From positions 1 through 32,564 of the forward strand of contig CAMEPL010000024.1 in the NCBI GenBank assembly GCA_945931665.1: a DNA stretch of 32,564 bases, in the 5' to 3' direction. Every line of letters starts with the position of its first letter. The first letter of the stretch is position 1. The notes below the pieces were generated by a model. The model was not told the origin of the DNA, made no database searches, and saw only the letters and a program-made list of their open reading frames with translations. Shown here in pieces: positions 1 to 8,283 of this stretch. Position numbers and translations under genes: made by a program. The stretch is from an uncultured Clostridium sp. GTDB taxonomy: Bacteria > Bacillota > Clostridia > Peptostreptococcales > Peptostreptococcaceae.

Positions 1-1
1 T

Positions 2-208
2 TTAATAGGACTTGCAATATTTATATTATGTATAATATTTATAAAAAAAGTGCCAGTATTATTATTACCAGCAGCATTTGCACTAGGAATAGCGTTTAAT
101 TGTTTTAAAACTATATATAAAAAGATACCACCTCCAGGATATGAAGAAGTCGAAGATAAAAACAAAAGCGTTCCAAAAAAGAAAAAGAAAAAATCTAAAA
201 AAAGATAA
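2..208 (+). CDS. C-terminal end of an unidentified membrane protein (5' end outside window)
   Basis: An open frame enters from the left edge and ends at a TAA, giving the last 68 residues. Two hydrophobic stretches are visible, roughly residues 1-14 and 18-35 of the fragment (the second reads VPVLLLPAAFALGIAF), separated by two lysines. They are followed by a proline patch (KIPPPGYEE) and a strongly basic lysine-rich tail that is presumably cytoplasmic. A stem-loop follows within a few bases. I do not recognise the family; small YrzE/DUF-type membrane proteins with lysine tails are common in clostridia. That it is coding is supported by the open frame, the hydrophobic pattern and the terminator. 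Confidence 0.6.
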   Translation, partial: LIGLAIFILCIIFIKKVPVLLLPAAFALGIAFNCFKTIYKKIPPPGYEEVEDKNKSVPKKKKKKSKKR

Positions 209-210
209 AT

Positions 211-248
211 ATAAAATCCATTTTCTACAAATAGGGGATGGATTTTAT
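211..248 (+). terminator. Stem-loop after the first gene
   Basis: An 11-bp perfect inverted repeat (ATAAAATCCAT at 211-221, ATGGATTTTAT at 238-248) lies 2 bp after the stop codon. The stem is AT-rich and the loop is 16 nt. There is a TTTTAT stretch in the 3' arm but no long T-run, so it is a moderate-strength candidate. Confidence 0.55.
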
Positions 249-305
249 ATAATATACATAATTTATACAAAAAATACTTAAATAAGCAATATATAAATTA
301 AATTA

Positions 306-314
306 TGATATAAT
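306..314 (+). promoter_or_regulatory. Extended -10 promoter of the radical SAM gene
   Basis: The sequence TGATATAAT is an extended -10 element (TGn plus a perfect TATAAT), ending 30 bp before the start codon. No good -35 hexamer is visible, which fits extended -10 use. Confidence 0.45.
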
Positions 315-344
315 AGTATAAAAAATGATATTGAGGTTGAATGG

Positions 345-1289
345 ATGAAAGATGGATTTAATAGAGATATAGATTGTCTTAATATATCGTTAACAAATAT
401 ATGTGATTTAAAATGTACATATTGTATGCCATATAACTACAAACCTACATATAATACAAGTAGAGTTTTAAGTGTGGATGATTATAAATTTATAATAAAG
501 TCAATGTCAGAATTAGGGATAAGAAAGATTGAGTTTATAGGAGGAGAGCCACTTCTATATCCTAATTTAGCTGATCTTATTTATTATGCAAAAAATTATT
601 GCAATATAGAAGAAGTTAGTATAACGACTAATGGAATTAAATTTGCAGAACAAGGTGCAAAACTTAAAAATGCAGGTTTAGATAAAGTAAATATACAAAT
701 TAATTCACTAAAAGAATATAAATATGAATCTCTAACTAGAGTAGGAAATTTAGGTCTTGTATTAAAGTCATTTTCTACAGCACTAAATTTAAATATAGAT
801 ACGAATATAGATACGCTTATTATAAACAATTTTAACGATGATGAAATATATGATTTTATACAACTTGCAAATAATTTTCCTATAACTTTAAGATTCTTTG
901 AAATGATGTATGTAGGTCAATTAGAGGGACTATTTGATGAAGGATATCTAAATGTTGTGGATATAATGAATAATATGGATAATATGACTAAAATAAAGTC
1001 ATACGATAAAGTATGTAGATATTATTATAAAACACCAAACTCAAGAGGGAAAATAGGTGTAGTATCTAGGTTTAACGATGCAAACTGCTGGAGCTGCAAC
1101 AATATAACACTTAGTTATGACGGCAAAATTAGGCTTTGTAGATATGAAAATAAAGAATACGACATTCTAAATTTTATAAATAAACCGCTTACTTTTTCAG
1201 AAGTAATGAAAGATATTATTAATTACAAACCTAAAGATTTTAATGAGATAAAAAACAATATTACATGTAGAAATATAAACGAATTATAG
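345..1289 (+). CDS. MoaA-like radical SAM protein with altered substrate site
   Basis: A 314-residue radical SAM protein closely patterned on MoaA (GTP 3',8-cyclase, the first step of molybdopterin synthesis). The N-terminus has the MoaA opening and the SAM cluster motif CDLKCTYC (residues 20-27), followed by the SAM-binding GGEP (66-69). The C-terminal half has CWSC then a 13-residue gap and a Cys (CX2CX13C), the second [4Fe-4S] ligand set of MoaA. However, the arginines that in MoaA hold the GTP are replaced: LRIS is LNIS, KIRITGGEP is KIEFIGGEP and CxRxR is CNNIT. The C-terminal Gly-Gly needed for MoaA activity is absent (the protein ends INEL). No other moa, moe or mob gene is near. The cluster fold is seen directly; loss of cyclase activity is inferred. 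A GAGG ribosome site lies 8 nt before the ATG. The gene stands alone between two terminators. Confidence 0.85.
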   Translation: MKDGFNRDIDCLNISLTNICDLKCTYCMPYNYKPTYNTSRVLSVDDYKFIIKSMSELGIRKIEFIGGEPLLYPNLADLIYYAKNYCNIEEVSITTNGIKFAEQGAKLKNAGLDKVNIQINSLKEYKYESLTRVGNLGLVLKSFSTALNLNIDTNIDTLIINNFNDDEIYDFIQLANNFPITLRFFEMMYVGQLEGLFDEGYLNVVDIMNNMDNMTKIKSYDKVCRYYYKTPNSRGKIGVVSRFNDANCWSCNNITLSYDGKIRLCRYENKEYDILNFINKPLTFSEVMKDIINYKPKDFNEIKNNITCRNINEL

Positions 1290-1305
1290 AAAGTAATTTT
1301 ATATT

Positions 1306-1332
1306 AAAAAGAGCGTTTTATGCTCTTTTTTT
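1306..1332 (+). terminator. Intrinsic terminator of the radical SAM gene
   Basis: AAAAAGAGC (1306-1314) pairs with GCTCTTTTT (1322-1330) around a 7-nt loop and runs into a T-tract. It is a typical Rho-independent terminator 16 bp past the stop. Confidence 0.9.
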
Positions 1333-1399
1333 AATTGTAATAAATATAGATGTTATAATATTTTAAATTTAAAGTGATAATAAGACATGAGGTGAAGAT

Positions 1400-3502
1400 A
1401 TGGAAATTTCGAATATAGGTGAAATACTTAGACGAAACACACAGAGACAGAAATACAATAGTGGTTTTGTTTTTTATAAAAATAACTATGTAAGCAATAA
1501 TTATACTAATTTAGACGGTTCTAATGCAAATTTCTATGGAAATGTATACGACGAATACCATAGAAGAACTTATACAGCTATGATAAGTATAAATTCTAAT
1601 ACCAGGATAATATCAAATATAAGTTGTGACTGTCAGGACAGTGTATTTGCTACAGGTGATATGAGGATTTGTCCACATATGGTAGCTGTAGTTTTAAAAG
1701 GTGTAGAACATCTAAAAAATAAAAGTAAAGAAACTTTAGATGAAAAAGACGTAGTTATAAATCCGAGGGTTACTTTTGATATAAGTCAATCAAGAAATTC
1801 AAACTTAGGTGCAAATTTAGAGATAGAGGGAATAGATAAAAGCGAATACGACAGGATCTTTAAATCATATAAAGATAATTATAAATACCATTTAATGCCC
1901 GATGGAAGCTATCTCGATTTAAGAGATAATGACTTAGAAAAAATATTTAAGATAATAGATATTTTAGGGTTATTTGACGATTTAGAAAAGATAAAAATAC
2001 CAAATAATAAATCGATGTTTTTAGAAAATATGTTACAAGACGAAGATATGAGTTTTGTAAGTGGTAAAAAATATGTTGATAATGTAATTAAAAAATACGA
2101 TAAATTAAATAAAGATATACAAATACCAAAAAATCTTAATGCAAATCTTAGAGATTATCAAATTGAGGGATTTGAATTTTTAAAGACATTAGCTAATTAC
2201 GGTTTTGGAGGTATACTTGCAGATGAGATGGGGCTTGGAAAGACTGTACAGACGATATCATTTTTATTGTCAGAGAAAAATAAACAAAGTATTGTAATAA
2301 CTCCTACAGCTCTTATATACAACTGGAAAAGTGAATTTGAAAAATTTGCACCAGATTTAAAAGTCGGTATTGTATATTCAAGTAAAGAAAAAAGATTAAA
2401 AACATTAAAACAATATAAAGATTACGATGTTATACTGACGACTTATGGCACATATAAAAACGATATGGAAGATTATAAAAATCTCAAATTTGATTATTTA
2501 ATAATAGATGAAGCCCAAAATATAAAAAATCCAGACTCAGCTATAACTCACGCTATAAAAAAGATAGATGCAAAATCAAAGTTTGCTCTTACAGGAACTC
2601 CAATTGAAAACAATCTACTAGAGTTGTGGTCTATATTTGACTTTGTAATGCCAGGATATTTATATAGCAAGCTTAGATTTGAAAAGATTTTTGTAAACGA
2701 CGATAAAAACTTAGAGCTTTTAAAGAAAATGATAAAGCCATTTATTTTGAGAAGAAGAAAAAAGGACGTTATAGACGAATTACCTGACAAAATAGAGCAG
2801 AAATTCTATGTTGAACTAGATAAAGAGCATAAAAAAGTCTATAATACATTTTTAAATATGTTAAAAAGACAAATAGTAGAGACAAATAGCGATAATGTGA
2901 CATTGTTTTCTTACTTAACTAAACTTAGGATGTTGAGTATATCGCCAGAGTTAGTAGTTAAAAACTATAAAGGAAAGAACTCAAAATTAGAGATGCTTAT
3001 AAAAATAATAAAATCTAGTAAAGACAGAAAAATACTAGTCTTTTCACAATTTACACAAGTGTTAGAGCTTATAGCTACTAGACTTGAAAAAGAAAATATA
3101 GGCTTTAATTATCTAGACGGAAAGACAAATGCTAGAAAGAGATTAGAGTTAGTAGATGATTTTAATATAAATAAATCTAAAAAAGTATTTTTAATATCTT
3201 TAAAGGCGGGAGGAACAGGACTTAATTTAACTAGTGCATCTATGGTCGTGCATTTTGATCCATGGTTTAACCCAGCAGTTGAAGATCAAGCTAGCGATAG
3301 GGCACATAGAATCGGCCAAAAAGATATAGTAGATGTTGTAAAACTAATATCTAAAGATACAGTAGAAGAAAAAGTAGAAGCTATAAAAGAATACAAAAAG
3401 GAATTAGCAGATGAAATAATAAATTTAAACTTAAAAGAAAATGAATCTATAAAAAAATTATCTAGAAATGAAATAATAGATTTATTTGAAATTATGGACT
3501 AA
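1400..3502 (+). CDS. SWIM zinc-finger SNF2-family helicase
   Basis: A 700-residue superfamily 2 ATPase of the bacterial SNF2 type, predicted to translocate on DNA and remodel protein-DNA complexes. The N-terminus carries a SWIM zinc finger: C76, C78, C91 and H93 (CxCx12CxH). The helicase core starts near residue 245: motif I DEMGLGKT (275-282), motif II DEAQ (370-373), motif III TGTPIENN (398-405), then in the C-terminal RecA lobe VFSQF, GGTGLNL and HRIGQK. Bacterial SWIM-SNF2 proteins are usually about 1000 residues or more, with a large associated domain between SWIM and core. Here only about 150 residues lie between them, so the middle domain is short. Start: a GAGGTGA site lies 5 nt before the ATG. 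There is only an A/T-only weak stem downstream (about 3549-3569). The cellular role in clostridia is unknown. Confidence 0.9.
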   Translation: MEISNIGEILRRNTQRQKYNSGFVFYKNNYVSNNYTNLDGSNANFYGNVYDEYHRRTYTAMISINSNTRIISNISCDCQDSVFATGDMRICPHMVAVVLKGVEHLKNKSKETLDEKDVVINPRVTFDISQSRNSNLGANLEIEGIDKSEYDRIFKSYKDNYKYHLMPDGSYLDLRDNDLEKIFKIIDILGLFDDLEKIKIPNNKSMFLENMLQDEDMSFVSGKKYVDNVIKKYDKLNKDIQIPKNLNANLRDYQIEGFEFLKTLANYGFGGILADEMGLGKTVQTISFLLSEKNKQSIVITPTALIYNWKSEFEKFAPDLKVGIVYSSKEKRLKTLKQYKDYDVILTTYGTYKNDMEDYKNLKFDYLIIDEAQNIKNPDSAITHAIKKIDAKSKFALTGTPIENNLLELWSIFDFVMPGYLYSKLRFEKIFVNDDKNLELLKKMIKPFILRRRKKDVIDELPDKIEQKFYVELDKEHKKVYNTFLNMLKRQIVETNSDNVTLFSYLTKLRMLSISPELVVKNYKGKNSKLEMLIKIIKSSKDRKILVFSQFTQVLELIATRLEKENIGFNYLDGKTNARKRLELVDDFNINKSKKVFLISLKAGGTGLNLTSASMVVHFDPWFNPAVEDQASDRAHRIGQKDIVDVVKLISKDTVEEKVEAIKEYKKELADEIINLNLKENESIKKLSRNEIIDLFEIMD

Positions 3503-3580
3503 AGACAGACAATTTATAAGAAATAAAAAGTTATACTATTAAATAGATAATAAAAAAGATTTTTTTATTTACTAATGATA

Positions 3581-3589
3581 TGGTATAAT
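3581..3589 (+). promoter_or_regulatory. Extended -10 promoter of the MATE gene
   Basis: TGGTATAAT is a perfect extended -10 sequence 41 bp before the start codon. The -35 region is only a T-run. Confidence 0.5.
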
Positions 3590-3630
3590 TTTCTTATTGT
3601 ATAAAATGTAATAATAAAAAGGAGATTGAG

Positions 3631-5016
3631 ATGAGTAAGAAAAAAAGCGCAGACTTAGAAAATGGTAGTATTGGAAAACTATTAGTTACTTTGGCAGTTC
3701 CATCTATAATAGCTCAAATAGTAAATTTACTTTACAATATTGTAGATAGAATATTTATCGGGAGAATGCCAAGTGGAGACTTAGCTATGGCCGGAATTGG
3801 TATAGTAACTCCAATAGTGCTTTTAGTAACGGCATTTAGTTCACTTGTTGGATTTGGAGGAAGTCCACGAGTTGCTATAAAAATGGGGCAAAAAGACGAA
3901 GAAGGTGCAGAAGAAATCCTAGGAAATAGCTTCTCACTAATTATTATAATAGGTTTAATTTTAACAACAGTATTCTTTATATTTAAAGAACAGATTGTAA
4001 TGGCATTTGGAGGAAGTTCAAATACAGCACAGTATGCTATAGATTATTTATCTATATACCTTATAGGAACTGTATTTGTTCAAATAGCTGTAGGTATGAA
4101 TCCATATATAAATACTCAAGGATTTACAAAAATAGGGATGATGACGGTTGCCATTGGAGCAGGTCTTAATATAATCTTAGATCCAATATTTATATTTGGA
4201 TTAAATCTAGGAGTAAAAGGTGCAGCTCTTGCAACTATAATTTCACAATTTGTATCTGCAATGTTTGTACTTAAATTTCTATTTGGAAATAAAACATTAT
4301 TAAAAATAAGAAAGAAACATCTAAAACTAAAAAAAGATGTAGTACTTGCAACATTGGCTTTAGGGATTGCACCATTTATAATGCAATCTACAGAAAGTAT
4401 AGTTTTAATAAGCTTAAACAACCAACTACTTAAATACGGCGGGGATATAGCAGTAAGTGCTATGACTATAATGAGTAGTATGATGCAGATGATAATGTTA
4501 CCTATGACTGGTCTTACACAAGGTGCTCAGCCTATATTAAGTTATAATTACGGTGCTAAGAGATATGACAGAGTTAAAAAGACATTTAAATTATTATTTA
4601 TATCTAGCTTAACTTTCACAATGTGTGCAGTTTCATTACTTATGTTATTCCCTGCATTCTTTGTTAAAATATTTAACAGCGATCCAGCTCTTGTAGAGAT
4701 GACTTCATGGAGTATGAGAATATACTTTGCTGGTATGGGAATATTCGGTATGCAATTATCATGTCAGCAAACTTTCTTATCATTAGGGGAAGCGAAGATA
4801 TCATTATTCTTAGCTTTACTTAGAAAGATGATATTATTAGTTCCACTAATATTTATACTTCCTGCTTTTATGAAAGACGGACTAACAGCTGTATTACTTG
4901 CTGAACCGATAGCAGATATAATAGCTTGTTTAACTACAACTACCATGTTTACTATATTCTTTAAAAAGAAATTTTCTAAAGAAGGCGAAAATCAAATTAC
5001 AGCAAAAGCTCAATAG
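3631..5016 (+). CDS. MATE-family multidrug/Na+ antiporter
   Basis: A 461-residue integral membrane protein with about 12 hydrophobic segments arranged as two six-helix halves, the usual size for MATE (multidrug and toxin extrusion) exporters. The N-terminus has the characteristic stretch around ALVPSIIAQIVNLLYNIVDRIFIG (residues 21-44 region), with the NxxYNxxD pattern typical of the DinF/NorM-like clostridial branch (residues 37-44). The C-terminal half repeats the pattern around LTQGAQPILSYNYGAKRY. It probably exports cationic or amphipathic compounds in exchange for Na+ or H+; the substrate cannot be read from sequence. It is monocistronic, with an AAGGAG site 7 nt before the ATG and a strong hairpin after the stop. 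Confidence 0.92.
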   Translation: MSKKKSADLENGSIGKLLVTLAVPSIIAQIVNLLYNIVDRIFIGRMPSGDLAMAGIGIVTPIVLLVTAFSSLVGFGGSPRVAIKMGQKDEEGAEEILGNSFSLIIIIGLILTTVFFIFKEQIVMAFGGSSNTAQYAIDYLSIYLIGTVFVQIAVGMNPYINTQGFTKIGMMTVAIGAGLNIILDPIFIFGLNLGVKGAALATIISQFVSAMFVLKFLFGNKTLLKIRKKHLKLKKDVVLATLALGIAPFIMQSTESIVLISLNNQLLKYGGDIAVSAMTIMSSMMQMIMLPMTGLTQGAQPILSYNYGAKRYDRVKKTFKLLFISSLTFTMCAVSLLMLFPAFFVKIFNSDPALVEMTSWSMRIYFAGMGIFGMQLSCQQTFLSLGEAKISLFLALLRKMILLVPLIFILPAFMKDGLTAVLLAEPIADIIACLTTTTMFTIFFKKKFSKEGENQITAKAQ

Positions 5017-5025
5017 TATAAAAAT

Positions 5026-5067
5026 AAAAAGGGATAACTCAAATTTTATTTGCAGTTATCCCTTTTA
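5026..5067. terminator. Bidirectional terminator between convergent genes
   Basis: AAAAGGGATAACT (5027-5039) and AGTTATCCCTTTT (5054-5066) form a perfect 13-bp stem with A-runs on one side and T-runs on the other, so it can serve both the MATE gene (+) and the small minus-strand gene that ends at 5084. Confidence 0.85.
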
Positions 5068-5083
5068 TAATAAAACCTCAACT

Positions 5084-5275
5084 TTATACAGCTTTATAAC
5101 ACACAATATGTTCTTCAATTTTTCCATTATTATTAATAGTAACTAAAAATTCTTTATAATGTGCATTGTGTGGTCTATAATACTCACATGAAATCACATT
5201 TTCATTATCTTCTAATTCTAAAAATTCACTGTCTTTTAAAAACTTTCTATCGATTAATTCTAATAATCTATCCAT
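5084..5275 (-). CDS. Small hypothetical protein, 63 aa
   Basis: A 63-residue soluble, acidic protein (begins MDRLLELIDRKFLKD, contains CEYYRPHNAHYKEFLV). I do not recognise a family. Translation is well supported by a full AGGAGG sequence 5 nt before the ATG, and by the shared terminator just after the stop. The pattern of alternating hydrophobic residues in its second half (YKEFLVTINNNGKIEEHIVCY) suggests a small beta-sheet domain. It is followed on the same strand by nothing, and preceded by another small minus-strand gene 112 bp upstream, which may or may not be co-transcribed. Confidence 0.7.
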   Translation of the reverse strand: MDRLLELIDRKFLKDSEFLELEDNENVISCEYYRPHNAHYKEFLVTINNNGKIEEHIVCYKAV

Positions 5276-5387
5276 GACGACCTCCTGGTTATAATATAGA
5301 TTAAAAATTACAATCTATATTTAGTTTTATATTAAATATATACCCAGATAAGTCTATATAAACCATATTAAGAATAAAATTCCAATT

Positions 5388-5645
5388 TTACTCTATCATA
5401 AGCTCTATATGATTATTGTCGACAGTTTTAATTTCGCCTATATATCCTGTCAAATCGTAATTAAAGGCATCTTTTATAAGATTAAGAAGCTTTTCAGAGT
5501 CAATTGCATCTTCTCTATAGTAGAAAAAATCAAAACAGTTATTGTCTATTATTCGTTTTACAAATTCGACAGGTAAATTTAAATTTATGTATTCTCCTGT
5601 GAAAGTATTAATATTTATTATAAGTGTTCTATCATTCATATACAA
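5388..5645 (-). CDS. Small hypothetical protein, 85 aa (YvlB/SHOCT-like small domain possible)
   Basis: An 85-residue protein with an N-terminal strand LIININ, a segment INLNLPVEFVKRIID, a middle helix SEKLLNLIKDAFN and a C-terminal GYIGEIKTVDNNHIELMIE. This order (strand, V/I-N-x-x-x-P-x-x-F/L-V, helix, G-x-I/L-x-E/D-I, x-x-H/I-E-I-x-I-E) resembles the small N-terminal domain found alone or in front of YvlB/DUF4097 and SHOCT-like proteins of Firmicutes. That similarity is judged by eye and is weak. A GGGGG-containing ribosome site (complement of ccccc at 5646-5651) precedes the ATG. It is divergent from the acyltransferase gene at 5782. Confidence 0.65.
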   Translation of the reverse strand: MYMNDRTLIININTFTGEYINLNLPVEFVKRIIDNNCFDFFYYREDAIDSEKLLNLIKDAFNYDLTGYIGEIKTVDNNHIELMIE

Positions 5646-5781
5646 ACCCCCTTTATAAAGTTTATATATTAAAAAAAAATTTAGAATAAACTTTTTATAA
5701 TTAGTAAAAATATTTACTAAAGTATTAGTTTATGATAGAATGATTTATTGGAAAAATATACATGATGAGGAGCTGTGAGAA

Positions 5782-6552
5782 GTGTTTAATTATTTAAAGT
5801 TCGCAATATTTCAGGTTATAGGGTTTATTTCATCTCTACCACTTGTTAGAAAATTTACAAAAAGTCCTCAAAAGTATTCTAGTGAGGAAAAATTTGAATT
5901 TTTAAAGGAACAAGCGACGAAATCGCTTGATTTAGTAAATATTAAGTTAAATATTTTAGGTAAGGAAAGAGTTCCAAAAGAACCTGTGCTGTTTGTAATT
6001 AATCATTCTAGTATGTTAGATAGTTTTATATTAATATCTAGTACGCCAAAACCAATAGGTGTAGTTATTGCAGATGTTCCTACGTGGAAAAATATCCCTA
6101 TATTGAGACATTGGATAGAACTTACAAAATCTGTGTATATTAATAGGGAAAATAATCGTGAAGGAATAAAAAGTATTAATAAGTGCGCAGAAAATATAAA
6201 AGAAGGTCAAAGTATGGCTATATTCCCAGAAGGAGATTTAACTTGGGTAAAAGATCCTAAATCTTTAGTATCAGATTTTAAACCTGGAGCTTTAAAAATT
6301 GCATATAAAGCAAAATGTCCAATAGTTCCTATGGTAATTAAAAATTCACTAAATACATATGAGGGATATGAGCCAATAGGCAAGATAAATTCAAAAGATG
6401 TAGAAGTTGAATTTTTAGACCCTATATATGAACATCTAGAAAATCCAAAACTTAAAACTGTGGAACTTGCTAAAACTATAAAAGAAAAAATGATTTATGA
6501 AATGGAAAAATATCAATTAAAAAATCCAGTAATAAATCAAGAAATAATATAA
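5782..6552 (+). CDS. 1-acyl-glycerol-3-phosphate acyltransferase family protein (PlsC-like)
   Basis: A 256-residue membrane-associated acyltransferase of the PlsC/LPLAT family, expected to transfer an acyl chain onto lysophosphatidic acid or a related acceptor in phospholipid synthesis. Motif I is NHSSMLD (residues 74-80, catalytic His and Asp), motif II lies around VYINREN (118-124), and motif III is FPEGDLTW (148-155). Most family members read FPEGTRS at motif III, so the acceptor-binding part differs here. An amphipathic/hydrophobic N-terminus (residues 3-22) can anchor it to the membrane. The start is GTG, with GAGGAG 9 nt upstream; no ATG fits better. Other family activities, such as acylation of ornithine lipid or a glycolipid, cannot be excluded. 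Confidence 0.85.
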   Translation: MFNYLKFAIFQVIGFISSLPLVRKFTKSPQKYSSEEKFEFLKEQATKSLDLVNIKLNILGKERVPKEPVLFVINHSSMLDSFILISSTPKPIGVVIADVPTWKNIPILRHWIELTKSVYINRENNREGIKSINKCAENIKEGQSMAIFPEGDLTWVKDPKSLVSDFKPGALKIAYKAKCPIVPMVIKNSLNTYEGYEPIGKINSKDVEVEFLDPIYEHLENPKLKTVELAKTIKEKMIYEMEKYQLKNPVINQEII

Positions 6553-6557
6553 ATATT

Positions 6558-6593
6558 AAAAAAGGAACCTATAATATATAAGGCTCCTTTTTT
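6558..6593. terminator. Bidirectional terminator
   Basis: AAAAAGGAACC and GGCTCCTTTTT pair over 11 positions with one A-C mismatch around a 12-nt loop. T-runs on either strand fit use by both the acyltransferase gene (+) and the DUF1540 gene ending at 6597 (-). Confidence 0.8.
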
Positions 6594-6596
6594 AAT

Positions 6597-6905
6597 TTAG
6601 TTTTTGATTCTAAAAGTATCGCAATTTCCACTTTCTTTAGCTATTAATACGTGGGCTGCATTGCAACCTCCATAAAAATTATATGTACAGTTTTTAGCAG
6701 AGCAGCTTATGTTTTGGCTATTTGTTATACTTTCGTCTCCTTTTGAAGTTAAAGATTCAAATGAGCCCTTTATATAAGTATCGCAATTTGTATCTTTAAG
6801 TTCTGTAGCATCGTAACCATTTACTTTTATATGAGATGCATAACAATATCCATCGTGATTATATGCACAGCTCGACACTATACAGTTTAAATTGCTTTTC
6901 ATCAT
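6597..6905 (-). CDS. Double DUF1540 cysteine-rich protein
   Basis: A protein of about 102 residues made of two copies of the DUF1540 module. Each shows C-x4-C-x7-C...C: CIVSSCAYNHDGYC with a later NCDTY, and CSAKNCTYNFYGGC with a later NCDTF. The regular cysteines suggest small zinc-binding knuckles. DUF1540 proteins are common in clostridia and have no established function. The open frame extends to a GTG at 6914, but that codon has no usable ribosome site. The ATG at 6905 (or the next codon) has GTGAT spaced 4 nt upstream and fits the family N-terminus better, so I set the start there. The region between the modules is serine/threonine-rich and probably a linker. Confidence 0.8.
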   Translation of the reverse strand: MMKSNLNCIVSSCAYNHDGYCYASHIKVNGYDATELKDTNCDTYIKGSFESLTSKGDESITNSQNISCSAKNCTYNFYGGCNAAHVLIAKESGNCDTFRIKN

Positions 6906-6984
6906 AGATATCACAACTTTCTAATAAAATTTTTTTTATTTTTATTATGATAAAATTTATGTTTTTTAATACAGATTTATGTAT

Positions 6985-8193
6985 TTATTTTAGAAAATTT
7001 ATAAAAAATAATATGCAAGGCATTGAAAATGCATCAAGTAAAAATGCACCGACCATCGGCACAACTAAAAAAGCAGTTTCGCTTTTGCCGTATTTGTTTG
7101 TTAGTGTGGACATATTTGCAAGAGCATTAGGTGTAGCGCCTAATGTATGACCAATAAGTCCACTTACCATAATAGCAGCATCATAATTTTTACCTAAAAC
7201 TCTAAAGCATATAAATACACCATAAATAAGTACAAATAAAACTTGGAATAAAACTATGCACACTATAGGTCCAAGTAAGCTAGATAGTGCATATAAATCT
7301 ATACTCATAAGTGCCATAGTCAAAAATACATCTAAGGCGACGTTTTGTATAAATTCAAATAAGTCCTGATAAAAATCAAAAAATTTAACTTTAACATTTA
7401 TATTTGAGATTATTACGGATAAAAGCATGCCGATTACTATATTTGGAATTAAGATGTTTGTCTTTAAATTTATTATATTTGATACAAAAAATGATATATT
7501 CATAATTAAAAGCAACATCAAAATATTTTCTAAAAAAATCATAGGCGTAAATTTACCCTTGGGTTTAGAAATATTATTTTTAATATTAGAAACCTTAGAT
7601 GTATTATTTCTTGAAAGTGATTTTAAGTTGTATTTTTCAATTAAGAGTTTTCCAACAGGTCCACCAAGTAACCCTCCGCTTATAAGACCTAATGTAGCTG
7701 CAGCAATTCCAATTGCAACTGCATTTTCTATACCTATACTCTCTATAGTTGTGCCAAATGCAAGTGCATATCCATGTCCACCTTCCATAGAAACTGACCC
7801 ACACATAAATCCAAGTAGAGGCGTAATATGTAAAAGTTTAGATGCAAAAACTGATATTAGATTTTGGCAAAGTCCTAAAATTGCACATAAAAGCCAATAG
7901 ATAAATAATAATTTTCCACCGCCTTTTGCGCTAAATATATTTATACAAAATCCTATACTTATAAAAAATGCAGACAGAAAATAAGGCATAAGTGAAGTAT
8001 CCATAGTTATCTCAAGTAGTCCAAATTTTTTTAGTAAAAAAATTAATATAGAAAAAAATAGACCTCCTATAACAGGTGTCGGTATACAGATTTTATTAAA
8101 AAATTTTAACTTATCTTTGATAAAATTTGCGAATAAATACAGTACAATCGATAAAATCAAGGTAGATACTATATTTAAATTTAAATTAATCAT
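6985..8193 (-). CDS. gltS: Sodium/glutamate symporter GltS family
   Basis: A 402-residue membrane carrier with about 10-12 hydrophobic segments and an inverted-repeat layout typical of GltS (ESS family), which imports glutamate with Na+. Family signatures: PTPVIGGLFFS near residue 39, GSVSMEGGHGYALAFG near residues 131-146, and in the second half GLIGHTLGATPNALANM. These two pore-loop-like segments occur in all GltS proteins. The stop has no strong hairpin after it. Start: an in-frame TTG lies one codon earlier, but the ATG at 8193 has AGGAGG 7 nt upstream and is preferred. The gene is divergent from the Tet(M)-like GTPase gene, with 90 bp between them that must hold both promoters. Confidence 0.88.
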   Translation of the reverse strand: MINLNLNIVSTLILSIVLYLFANFIKDKLKFFNKICIPTPVIGGLFFSILIFLLKKFGLLEITMDTSLMPYFLSAFFISIGFCINIFSAKGGGKLLFIYWLLCAILGLCQNLISVFASKLLHITPLLGFMCGSVSMEGGHGYALAFGTTIESIGIENAVAIGIAAATLGLISGGLLGGPVGKLLIEKYNLKSLSRNNTSKVSNIKNNISKPKGKFTPMIFLENILMLLLIMNISFFVSNIINLKTNILIPNIVIGMLLSVIISNINVKVKFFDFYQDLFEFIQNVALDVFLTMALMSIDLYALSSLLGPIVCIVLFQVLFVLIYGVFICFRVLGKNYDAAIMVSGLIGHTLGATPNALANMSTLTNKYGKSETAFLVVPMVGAFLLDAFSMPCILFFINFLK

Positions 8194-8283
8194 CAAAATC
8201 CCTCCTTTGTATGATAATATAGTTTTAAGTATTATTTACTAAAAAAAGTATTATTATAAGTTTATTAAAGAAAGAGGTATAAA

